A stretch of DNA of 56,226 nt from Pseudonocardia sp. CNS-004 (GTDB lineage Bacteria; Actinomycetota; Actinomycetes; Mycobacteriales; Pseudonocardiaceae). The position numbers and the translations under genes were made by a program. Of the stretch, positions 47,577 to 56,226 are shown one piece after another. Numbering within the stretch: the stretch's first letter is position 1; each line of letters starts with the position of its first letter. The notes under the pieces were generated by a model, which searched no databases, was not told the origin of the DNA, and saw only the letters and a program-made list of their open reading frames with translations. The stretch covers positions 1-56,226 of the forward strand of contig MKJV01000110.1 of the NCBI GenBank assembly GCA_001942185.1, given 5' to 3'.

Positions 47577-48179
47577 ATGCCCTGGATGCCGACCCCGACG
47601 AACGCACCGGACCGCGGAGGGCGGCCCGCGATCACCAGCGCCCGCCACCTGGCCGAGGTCGCGCAGGCGCTGTTCGTCGAGCACGGGTTCGAGGCGACCT
47701 CCGTCGACGACATCACGGCGGCCGCGGGCGTGAGCCGCAGGACGTTCTTCCGGTACTTCTCCACGAAGGCCGACGTGCTGTGGGTCGAGTCGGCCGCCGA
47801 GCTCGGCAGGTTCCGCGAGCTGCTCGCCGGCGCATCCCGGGACGAGGCGTGCCGGGACGTCCTCTGCCGCACCGCCCCCGCGGCGCTGCACCACCCGCCC
47901 GAGGAGCACACGTGGATGCTCCACCGGGCCCAGCTCCTGCTCACCGTGCCCGCGGTGCAGGAGAAGGCGGCGCCGCGCTACGCGCGGTGGCGCGAGATCG
48001 CCACCGAGTTCGTCGCGGCGCGGCGCGGGACCGGCACCGACGACCTCGTCGCCATCGCCGCAGGCCACGCTGTCCTCGCCGCCACGCTCGGCGCCCACCA
48101 GTACTGGATCGCCCACCCCGGCGAGGACCTCAAGAACCTGCACGAGCGGTTCCTGCGGCTGCTCATACCCGACGTCTGA
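47577..48179 (+). CDS. TetR family transcriptional regulator (MftR-like)
   Basis: A complete protein of 200 residues. ITSARHLAEVAQALFVEHGF, then EATSVDDITAAAGVSRRTFF with RYFSTKADVLW is the TetR DNA-binding domain and is close to the mycofactocin regulator type. The all-helical C-terminal half contains RAQLLLTVPAVQEKAAPRYA. ATG 47577 or 47586 are both possible; neither has a strong SD. Divergent from the mycofactocin-type SDR, with a palindromic site between them. Confidence 0.9.
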   Translation: MPWMPTPTNAPDRGGRPAITSARHLAEVAQALFVEHGFEATSVDDITAAAGVSRRTFFRYFSTKADVLWVESAAELGRFRELLAGASRDEACRDVLCRTAPAALHHPPEEHTWMLHRAQLLLTVPAVQEKAAPRYARWREIATEFVAARRGTGTDDLVAIAAGHAVLAATLGAHQYWIAHPGEDLKNLHERFLRLLIPDV

Positions 48180-48903
48180 CGGACTGCGCGACCCAGCCCG
48201 TCTGGGGAAGCACCGCCATCCTGGTCGTCGTCGGCACCTCGTCACCGCCCCATCGGATGCGGGCGGAGCGGAGTCCGGTCGTCGTCGACGTGAGCTCTCA
48301 TGATTCCCTTCGAACTACCCGCCGGTCGCAATGCCGGACAGGGGTCCGCGACACCGCGGAGCCGATCTCGCCGAACACCCCGACCTGCGCGACGAACTGG
48401 CCGAGGACCGCAGCCTGCTACCCAACGCCGTCCAGGAGCTCTTGCAGTTGAACTCGCCGCCGCCGACCAGGCCTCGTGCGCGCCAGCGCGCGAACACCTC
48501 GCCAGACGTGGCTCACCGGGGCGGCCGCGCTGGGCAGTCGAGCATCTGGCCGCGCTCGTGCCGGCGTCCGCCCTCACCGAGCGGCACATCGAGGCCCGCC
48601 GCTAGCACCGCCTGGTCGCGCGGGCCACGGTGCCGGTGGTTGTGCTGCGAACCGGACGAGACACCCACCGAGCCTACAACCAGTAGGCAAAGGTCAGCGA
48701 GGTTTCTACACCTGGCGCTTCTCGAGCATGGTGCGCATCGAACGCGAGGGGGTACGTCCGCGATCGCGAGGAGGAGCGCCCGACTGACGATCGCCAACTG
48801 TCGTACGCAACTCCCGGATTTTCGGTCGGATGCCCAGTGCACCACGTCACACCGAGCGCTCAGTCTGGCTGAGGACGAACCCTCGGAAGGGCGACGAATA
48901 TCA
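48180..48903. other. 724-bp interval holding only gene debris
   Basis: Apart from the P450-like remnant near 48350-48465 I recognise nothing. Open frames on both strands lack family similarity; the frame ending at 48605 (…ALTERHIEARR) is not identifiable. An SD GGAAGGG appears just before the esterase start at 48904. Confidence 0.5.
48331..48465 (+). pseudogene. Cytochrome P450 remnant
   Basis: About 35 codons reading LAEHPDLRDELAEDRSLLPN, then AVQELLQLNSP, match the segment between the I-helix and K-helix of actinobacterial P450s (where ExxR lies just after). The I-helix oxygen motif, ExxR arginine and heme Cys are absent. It is debris, but it indicates a lost P450 beside the BVMO cluster. 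Confidence 0.65.
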
Positions 48904-49862
48904 ATGGCGATAGACGAAGCAACGCAGCTGCTCATGCAGTCGCTCGCGGCACAGGGGCGAAAGCCGATCAACGAATCGACACCGGCGGAAGCGCGGGCGC
49001 TCGGTCCCGCGAGCTGGGCTCTCTACGGTGACGGGCCGGCCATGCGGTCCGTCGAGAACATCACCCTGACCGCGGCGGACGGCGGCGAGTTCGGCGTCCG
49101 GGTGCTGCGACCGGACGGTGACCCGCAAGCGGTGATCGTCTACCTGCACGGTGGCGGATGGGTCGTCGGCGACATCGACGGGTTCGACACGCTGGGCCGG
49201 ATACTGGCCCGGGACGCGCAGTCGACGGTCGCCCTCGTGAACTACCGGAAGGCGCCGGAGAACCCGTTCCCCGCCGCGGTCGAGGACGCGTGGACGGCTA
49301 CCGGCTGGGCCGCGGAACACCTGTCCGAGCTCGCCGGGCCGAGCGTCCCGCTCCTCGTGGCAGGCGACAGCGCGGGCGGCAACCTGGCGATCGTGACGGC
49401 CCTGCGCGCCCGCGACCGCGGCGGTCCCGCACTCGCGCACATGCTGCTCGTCTATCCGGTCACCGACTCCGACACGACCACCGGTTCCTACCTCGCCCCG
49501 GAGAACCAGCTCCTCCTGACCAAGGAGGGGATGGAGTGGTTCTTCGCCCACTACGCGGGCCCCACCGATCCGACCCACCCCGAGATCAGCCCGCTGCGTG
49601 TGGATGACCTCGGCGGGCTTCCCCCGGCCACCGTGCTGATCGCCGAGCACGACCCGCTGCGCGACGAGGGCGAGCGGTTCGCGGCCCGGCTGGTGGAGGC
49701 CGGTACGCCGACCGAGACGAAGCTGTTCACCGGGCAGCTGCACGGGTTCTTCTCCATGGTCAACATCCTTCCGGCCAGTGCCGAGGCGCTCACCTACCTC
49801 GCGGAGCGGGTACGGACCTCCGTCGTCGCCCACCGCCGGGCGCCGGGAGCACGCCGGCATGA
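48904..49862 (+). CDS. Alpha/beta hydrolase, HSL family esterase
   Basis: HGGGWVVGDIDGFD (oxyanion hole), VAGDSAGGNLAIVTAL (nucleophile Ser), IAEHDPLRDEGERFA (Asp) and GQLHGFFSM (His) give the full triad of an HSL/lipH-type esterase of about 318 residues. The frame needs one more base near 49828 to end PPGAGSTPA at a TGA overlapping the BVMO start (ATGA); as read it runs into the next gene. Coupled to the BVMO, it probably hydrolyses the ester or lactone that enzyme makes. Confidence 0.9.
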
Positions 49863-51537
49863 CCACCTCCTTCCGCGAATCGGCACATCACGACGTCCTG
49901 ATCATCGGCGCGGGATTCGCCGGGATGTACGCGATCCATCGGCTGCGCGATCGGATGGGCCTCGACGTGCACGTCATCGAACGCGGCGACGGGGTGGGCG
50001 GAACCTGGTACTGGAACCGCTATCCGGGCGCCCGCTGCGACGTGGAGTCGCTGTTCTACAGCTACTCCTTCGACGACACCCTGCAGCGCGAATGGCGCTG
50101 GTCCGAGCGCTACCCCGCCCAGCCGGAGATCCTCGCCTACGCCGACCACGTCGCCGACCGCTTCGACCTGCGGCGCAGCATCCAGTTCTCGACCTCGGTG
50201 ACGTCGGCGGAGTTCGACGAGCTCGCCGACACCTGGACCATCACCACCGACACCGGCTCCCGGATCACGGCGCGCTACCTCGTCACAGCCGTGGGCTGCC
50301 TGTCGTCGTGGCAGATCCCGGACCTCCCGGGCCTGGACACGTTCGCCGGCGACGTCCACCACACCGGCAACTGGCCCCACGAGGGTGTCGACTTCACCGG
50401 CAAGCGGGTGGCCGTCGTGGGCACCGGCTCGTCGGGCATCCAGTCGATCCCGGTGATCGCCGCGCAGGCCGAGCACCTCACCGTGTTCCAGCGGACCGCC
50501 CACTACTCGATGCCCGCCCGCAACCGCCCGCTGACGGACGTGGAGCAGCAGGACACCAAGGCGCAGTACGACACCCTCCGGTCACTCGCCCGGATCAGCC
50601 GCGCCGGCCTGGTGACGGACGCGCCGATCGGTACCGCGCAGGACACCGACCCGACGATCGCCCACCTGGAGCTGGAGAGGCGCTGGTGGCGCGGCGGCAC
50701 CGGCATCGCCGGTGTCTTCACCGACACCGTGACCTCGCTGGAGGCGAACGAGGTCGTCGCCCGGTTCGTGCGTGACAAGGTGCGGACGCTCGTGGACGAT
50801 CCCGCGACCGCGGGCCTGCTCGAACCGCGGGACTACCCGATCGGGACCCGGCGGATGGTGATCGACACCGACTACTACGCGACGTACAACCGCCCGAACG
50901 TCGAGCTCGTGAGCGTGCGTGACGACCCGATCGAGAAGATCACGCCCGCGGGCATCGTCGTGGCCGGCATCGAGCGTGAGTTCGACGTGATCGTCTTCGC
51001 GACGGGTTTCGACGCCATGACCGGCTCGCTGAACCGCATCGCGATCCGCGGGACCGGCGGGCGGACGCTCAGCGACGAGTGGGCCGAGGGCCCGAAGACC
51101 TACCTCGGTGTGGCCGTGTCCGGCTTCCCGAACATGTTCATGGTGACCGGGCCGGGCAGCCCGTCGGTCCTGTCGAACATGATCGTGTCGATCGAGCAGC
51201 ACGTGGACTGGATCGCCGACTACATCGGCCATCTCGACGCCGAGGGCATCGCGCGAACCGACGTGACGCCGGATGCCAGGCGAGCTGGGTCGCCCACGTC
51301 AACGAGCTGGTCGAGGGCACGCTGCTCACCGTTCCGGCCTCGTCCTGGTACATGGGTGCGAACATCCCAGGCAAGCCACGCGTCTACATGCCCTACGTGG
51401 GCGGGGTCGGCACCTACCGGCAGCACTGCGCCGAGATCGCCCGGACCGGCTACCCGGGGTTCGTGCACAGCGCACGAGCCGCGGCGCCGGACGATGCCCC
51501 GACCGTGGGTACCGACCCGGCACAGGTCTCCGCCTGA
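49859..51537 (+). CDS. Baeyer-Villiger flavin monooxygenase (first copy)
   Basis: FAD motif GAGFAG at residues 17-22, then GVGGTWYWNRYPGARCDVES, the BVMO fingerprint FAGDVHHTGNWP (residues 162-173, pattern FxGxxxHxxxWP), the NADPH motif VVGTGSSGIQSIP, and FATGFDAMTG. One base is missing near 51279 (TPDAR to SWVAHVNELV). The end MGANIPGKPRVYMPYVGGVG is typical of cyclohexanone-monooxygenase relatives. Length is about 559. It inserts one O next to a ketone carbonyl, giving ester or lactone. It overlaps the esterase gene. Confidence 0.92.
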
Positions 51538-51690
51538 CGGGCCCACCCGCGCCCTACACCTGGTGCCGCCGTCCGCTCGCTACGCGGACGGCCACTGCCG
51601 ATCCGACGTCGGCGCATCCGCCGACGCATGCACGGAGGACCGCACTTCACGAACCACCCGGCACGACGGCTTCGAGTCAGGAGTGATGTC

Positions 51691-52980
51691 ATGACCACAG
51701 AGCTCGTGGACAACGACGTTCACGATCCGCGTCAACCGGGATACCGGCGGCGGCGAGCCCTGTCGACGGTAGGGGCGTTCTCGCTCATGCTGACGATCTC
51801 GCTCTCGATCGCGCTCGGCTTCCTGGTGGTGCCCGGGTCGCAGCATTTCGGCGTGACCACCGCGCAGTTCCTGTTGTGGTACAGCATCTACACCCTCTCT
51901 AGTGCCGGCGTGTTCACCCTCCTCGGCAAGGTGATGACGGTCCGCGGCCCGAAGGTCGTGGTGATCTCCTCCGCGATCCTGGTCACCGCGTGCCTGGTCG
52001 GTATGGCCTACGCGCCGACCATCACCGTCTTCTACCTCCTCTCGATCCCGCTGGGATTCGGCTGGGCAGGCTGCACCAGCCTCGCGGCCAACGCGATCGT
52101 CATCGGCTGGCACGTCCACAGCAGACGCGGCACGATCCTCGGCATCGTCGCCGCCGCGACGGGCCTGGGCGGCTTCACATGGGGTTTCCTGTTTCCACCT
52201 GTGATCGCCGCGGGGGGCTGGCAAGGCGGGCTGCTGACGATCGCGGCGTTCGTCGTGGTCCTCGCGATCCTGCCCGGGGTGTTCCTCATCTCGAATCCAC
52301 CGCGCGCGGCGGTGACGCCCACGGCGGAGATGCCGGCCGACAAGCGCAAGGCGATGCGAGCGGGCATCGGGGCGGTGGTCGTCGTCTTGACCGTCGCCGC
52401 CGCGATCTTCGGCCTCGAATCGGCCTTCTCGAACATCATGCCGGCGGTCTTCGCGGCCGACGACATCGATCTGGCGATGGCCGGGTTGCTCGTGTCCTAC
52501 TACTCGATCTGCGGCATGCTCGCGAAACCGGTGCTGGGCTACCTGAACGACCGCTTCGGTATCCGTGCCACGCTGGCGTTCCTCTCGCTGGCCTACGTGG
52601 TCGGCCTGCCCGGCATGGCGGTTCTGAGCGGTAACGGGGTGGCCACCTACTACGTCGTGTTGCCCCTCGCCGCCCTGGCACTGGCGACGCCCACGATCGC
52701 ACTGCCGCTCGTGACCGTGCAGAGCGTCGGCCGAGCCCGGTTCCCCGTCGTCTACGGCACCGTGATCTCGGGTCTGTGGATCGGGCTGGCGCTCGGCGCA
52801 CCGGCCTGGGGCCTCACCTTCGACCTCTTCGGCTCCTACAACGTGGCGCTCGCGCTGGCCGGAGTCGCAGGGATCATCGGGATCACGCTCTCGCTGTTCG
52901 CGATCCGGGCAGGGAGGCGGGCCGTCAAGTCCGCAGAGCCCCCCGGCCCGGGCACGGCACCAGCCCCCGCCGTTGCCTGA
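51691..52980 (+). CDS. MFS transporter (OFA-like)
   Basis: An intact 429-residue 12-helix carrier. ALSTVGAFSLMLTISLSIAL is helix 1; GWHVHSRRGTILGIVAAATG, then GYLNDRFGIRATLAFLSLAY (motif A in the second half) and FPVVYGTVISGLWIGLALGA recall oxalate/formate antiporter-like proteins. ATG 51691 follows AGGAG. It lies between the two BVMO genes and probably moves the ketone-derived acid or substrate. Confidence 0.88.
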   Translation: MTTELVDNDVHDPRQPGYRRRRALSTVGAFSLMLTISLSIALGFLVVPGSQHFGVTTAQFLLWYSIYTLSSAGVFTLLGKVMTVRGPKVVVISSAILVTACLVGMAYAPTITVFYLLSIPLGFGWAGCTSLAANAIVIGWHVHSRRGTILGIVAAATGLGGFTWGFLFPPVIAAGGWQGGLLTIAAFVVVLAILPGVFLISNPPRAAVTPTAEMPADKRKAMRAGIGAVVVVLTVAAAIFGLESAFSNIMPAVFAADDIDLAMAGLLVSYYSICGMLAKPVLGYLNDRFGIRATLAFLSLAYVVGLPGMAVLSGNGVATYYVVLPLAALALATPTIALPLVTVQSVGRARFPVVYGTVISGLWIGLALGAPAWGLTFDLFGSYNVALALAGVAGIIGITLSLFAIRAGRRAVKSAEPPGPGTAPAPAVA

Positions 52981-53069
52981 CCGGGACAACTCACGTGTCG
53001 TGCCCGGACCGGCGTCCGTGCCGACGACGGCGTCGGTACGGACGCCCCACCATGAAAGAGAGGCCAGTA

Positions 53070-54704
53070 ATGACGCAGGTAGCCGACCAGTCCACGACGT
53101 CCGGGGCGCTGCCGGGCAGCGAGTTCGACGCGATCGTCGTCGCGCCGGGTTCTCCGGGATGTACATGCTGCACCGGTTGCGCACCGCCGGCCTGTCCGTG
53201 CGGGTCTTCGAGGCCGGCGACGGTGTCGGTGGCACCTGGTACTGGAACCGGTACCCGGGAGCCAGGGTCGACGTCGAGAGCCTGCAGTACTCGTTCTCGT
53301 TCTCCCCGCAACTGCAGCAGGAGTGGAGCTGGCGGCAGGACTACGCACCCCAGGGCGAACTGCTGGAGTACGCCGACCACGTCGCCGACCGGTTCGACCT
53401 GCGGCGCGACATCCAGTTCGACACGCGGGTCACGTCGGCCTCCTACAACGAGGAGACGAACCGGTGGACGGTTGCCACCGATCGGGGCGACCTGGTGACC
53501 GCCACGTACCTGGTGACGGCGGTGGGGTGCCTCTCCGCGACGAACGTGCCGCCGTTTCCGGGCCTCGATGCGTTCGCCGGAACCTGGTACCACACATCCA
53601 GGTGGCCGAAGGAGGGCGTCGACTTCACCGGCAAGAGCGTCGGGATCATCGGCACCGGCTCGACCGGGATCCAGGCCATCCCCGCGATCGCCGAGACGGC
53701 CGGGCACCTGCACGTCTTCCAGCGGACACCCAACTACAGCCTGCCGTCCCACAACTCGCCGATGGACAGGGAGCGCGAGCGGGAGTGGAAGGCGCGCTAC
53801 GACGAGCACCGTGCCTTCGCGCGGCTGTCCCCGACCGGTAGCGACGTGACCGTCATCCACGACGTGTCCGCCCTCGACATCCCGGAGCAGGAACGGAACC
53901 GGATCTACGAGGAGGCATGGCAGCGGGGTGCGCCTGGCTGCTGCGGACGTTCAACGACATCGGAACGAACATCGAGGCCAACGAGACGGCCGCCGAGTTC
54001 GTCCGGGCCAAGATCCGCCAGATCGTGCGTGATCCCGCCACGGCCGAGCTGCTCGTACCGAAGGACTACCCGATCGGCACCAAACGCATCTGCATGGACA
54101 CCGGCTACTTCGAGACGTACAACCGCGACAACGTCACGCTCGTCGACGTCCGTTCCGACCCCATCCAGGAGATCGTCCGGAACGGTCTGCGCACCCGCAG
54201 CAACGCCTTCGAGCTGGACATCCTGGTCTTCGCCACCGGGTTCGACGCCATGACCGGCCCTCTGTTCGAGATGAACATCAGTGGCCGCAACGGGCTCCCG
54301 CTGCGGGACAAGTGGGAGGCCGGGCCGCGTACCTACCTCGGGGTCGCGACGGCCGGCTTCCCGAACATGTTCATCATCACCGGACCGGGCAGCCCATCGG
54401 TGCTGTCCAACATGGCGACCTCGATCGAGCAGCACGTGGAGTTCATCGCCGACGCGATCGAGTACGCGCGGGAGCGGGACGTGGCGAAGGTGGAGGCGAC
54501 CGTGGAGGCGGAGGACGACTGGGTCGGCCACGTCAACGACGTGGCGACCAGACCCTCTACAAGCACGCCAACTCCTGGTACCTCGGCGCGAACATCCCGG
54601 GCAAGCCCCGAGTGTTCATGCCCTACGTGGGCGGCGTCGGCACCTACCGACTGAAGTGCGACGAGGTAGCGGCGAACGGCTACACCGGATTCCACCTCGC
54701 CTGA
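53070..54704 (+). CDS. Baeyer-Villiger flavin monooxygenase (second copy), three frame breaks
   Basis: After MTQVADQSTTSGALPGSEFD the frame breaks near 53143, in the FAD motif (should read GAGFSG), continues GVGGTWYWNRYPGARVDVES and the fingerprint FAGTWYHTSRWPKEG (FxGxxxHxxxWP), VGIIGTGSTGIQAIP, breaks near 53933 (WQRGA to WLLRTFNDIGTNIE) and near 54547 (HVNDVA to TLYKHANSW), and ends GANIPGKPRVFMPYVGGVGT. ATG 53070 is used; AAAGAGAGG precedes it, and an in-frame ATG at 53052 exists. About 545 residues. It is a paralogue of the first BVMO with many identical blocks. Confidence 0.88.
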
Positions 54705-54752
54705 CGGATCGCTCGGCCGGCCAGGACATCGAAACGACGGCAGGAGACGAGT

Positions 54753-56146
54753 GTGTCGATTCCCGAAGTCGATGACACCATTTCGAGGTCGGAGCCGCTC
54801 GAGCCCCGACGACGCTTCTTCCGACGACGCTACATCGACGAGTACCCGACTGGGTGGCGTCGGGTATGGGTCATCGGCCTCATCGTCCTCGCATGGACCG
54901 TCGAGAACTTCGAACTGTACAAGGCCGGCCCGGTCCTGCCGTACATCTTCGAGGAGTTCGACACCAACCTCACCACCTGGGGCTACCTGGCGGCGGGCGC
55001 CGGCGTGGCCACCATGATCGGCGGGCTGACGCTGAGCCGGTTGTCGGACCGGTTCGGCAGGCGGCCGGTCATCATCTGGCCAGTGTTGATCTACGGAATC
55101 GTCATGGTCATCGGCGCACTCGCCCCCAACCTGGCGGTCTTCTCGCTGACGATCTTCGCCGGAGCGCTGCTCGTCTCGGGCATGGGCCCGACCGTCAACG
55201 CCGCCCTACGTGACGTGACGCCGCAGACCGGCCGTGCGACGAGCTACGGCTTCCTGGGCACGGCGTACACGCTGGGGGCGCTGATCTCCACCTGGGTGGC
55301 GGCCGAGACCATCCCGATCTGGCCCGGATTCCGCGCCCAGTACTGGATTGGGGCCGCTGTCGCCGGGGCGATCTTCATGATCCTCTTCATCTTCTACCGG
55401 GACCTGTCGCCGCGCATCCGAAATACGATCATCCGCGACCGGGAAGCCGGCATGCGGGCCGCTGCCGAAAAGGCCGGATATGCTTCCGCGGCCGACGCCA
55501 TGAAGGCGGGTGACGCGGTATTTCGCAACTGGCGACTCTGGGTTCTCGCCGGATACGGGATCTTCTGGGGTATCGCGTACGTCACCGTCGGCAACTACGT
55601 TCCGCTGTACATCGTGAGCTTCCACGGGATCAGCCCGGCGAGCGCATCGGGACTGGCGTCGATGTTCTGGCTGACGTTCACGGTCGCCCTCGTCTTCTCC
55701 GGCTGGCTCTGCGACCGACTCCAGGTGCGGAAGGTCATCGGTTGTGCGGGCGGTATCAGCACCGGGATCATGTTTTTCGTCATCGCATTTCTTCCACAGA
55801 CCCAGAACATCACCGAGCTCAGTCTGATCTGGGCCGCAACCGGGGTGTGCGCCGGATTCATCTACCCGGCACAGGTCGCCATGCTTTCGGAGACGCCGAA
55901 GCGGTCAGCCCGTTCGGAGTCGCCCGGGCGTTCTCCATCCAGTCGGTTGCGGCGCTGGTCTCCGCAATGGTGCTGAACCTGGGCTTGCCACAGGTGGTGG
56001 GCGACGGCTCCGGATGGCCCATGTGGATGGTCGCCGCCGGCGTCTCCTGCTGCCTGATCACGGTATGTCTCGCCGTCGGGGGCGTGGGGCCGTGGATCCC
56101 CCCGGCCTGGCGCCGGGACCGGAGCGTGCGGTCCATCGGAACGTAA
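54753..56146 (+). CDS. MFS transporter
   Basis: A 12-helix carrier of about 465 residues: GWRRVWVIGLIVLAWTVENF, LSRLSDRFGRRPVIIWPVLI (motif A) and a central cytoplasmic loop of about 60 residues (SPRIRNTIIRDREAGMRAAA) before helix 7. The frame breaks near 55897 (LSETP to EAVSPFGVARAFSIQSVAAL). GTG 54753 follows AGGAG. It belongs to the BVMO cluster by spacing (48 bases after the second BVMO). Confidence 0.87.
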
Positions 56147-56173
56147 CCAATGGTGACGAAGAGAAAGGTAGCC

Positions 56174-56226
56174 ATGAGTGACAAGGACGGCGTTCCGGCC
56201 AAGGTCGCTCACATCGAGTACGACCC
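56174..56226 (+). CDS. Start of an unidentified protein, cut by the window end
   Basis: ATG 56174 with GAAAGG upstream opens MSDKDGVPAKVAHIEYD. Seventeen residues are too few to assign a family. It is 27 bases after the MFS stop and so probably belongs to the same operon. Confidence 0.6.
   Translation, partial: MSDKDGVPAKVAHIEYD

Noticed and set aside
49778..49858. An N-terminal extension of the first BVMO inside the esterase gene
   Set aside because: The frame is open upstream of ATG 49859 but overlaps the esterase's conserved C-terminus; FAD-motif spacing fits the ATG at 49859.
1..56226. rRNA, tRNA, riboswitch or prophage genes
   Set aside because: No tRNA cloverleaf, rRNA core sequence, FMN-riboswitch core or phage structural gene was recognised by eye on either strand. 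An FMN riboswitch near the RibB gene was looked for because of the flavin genes and not found.

Overview
This 56.2-kb window is high-GC DNA from an actinobacterium. The SD-led GTG/ATG starts, the mycofactocin-type short-chain dehydrogenase, the FCD-type GntR regulators and the G/C-biased third codon positions suggest something like Pseudonocardia, but no taxonomic marker gene is present, so the genus is an inference. I saw no rRNA, tRNA or CRISPR array. The content is accessory and catabolic: uptake systems, hydrolases, oxygenases and their regulators, with several scars of gene loss.

About half of the long genes carry apparent single-base indels where the protein family continues in another frame. 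They are so frequent, and often fixed by restoring one G or C, that most look like sequence error rather than decay. I give such genes as one CDS and state where the frame breaks. Genes that have really lost parts are called pseudogenes.

Layout. (1) 1-5909, minus strand: a tripartite ABC importer (binding protein, fused permease, ATPase), an amidohydrolase, a PrpD stub, a truncated haloacid dehalogenase with a 54-bp duplication, and the start of an SDR. (2) 6160-14166, plus: a GntR regulator, then TauD-type dioxygenase, MmgE/PrpD, AtuA-family protein, DUF4387, MFS carrier and acyl-CoA ligase. Near-identical operator-like sequences sit on both sides of the regulator and suggest one regulon. 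(3) 14293-18341: a second MFS carrier and a thiol-redox cassette made of a UGSC-family protein with Cys in place of selenocysteine, an unrecognised 365-residue partner and a thioredoxin-reductase-like flavoprotein. (4) 18342-23610: an esterase, SDR, aldehyde dehydrogenase and M24 peptidase remnants, and an intact MarR/epimerase pair with an operator overlapping the start codon. (5) 23655-44821, all minus: a 21-kb island in two tightly coupled operons. The proximal one has GntR, amidase, PxpA, NCS1 permease, amidase, formamidase, amidase and a cytosine-deaminase-like amidohydrolase. The distal one has a dihydropyrimidinase-like hydrolase, a Dpp/Opp importer, a RutA-like flavin oxygenase, two flavin reductases and a RibB-WYL chimera. 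A second GntR gene lies between them. (6) 44901-48900: gene fragments, a truncated IS110 element, a mycofactocin-type SDR and a divergent TetR. (7) 48904-56146, plus: esterase, Baeyer-Villiger monooxygenase (BVMO), MFS, second BVMO, MFS.

How they work together (inference): region 2 would import and CoA-activate an organic acid; region 5 would oxidise and hydrolyse a cyclic amide or N-heterocycle down to formate and ammonia; regions 6-7 would take an alcohol to a ketone, then to an ester or lactone by the BVMO, then to hydroxy acid by the esterase. The least-described units are the UGSC-type redox cassette and the N-heterocycle island.
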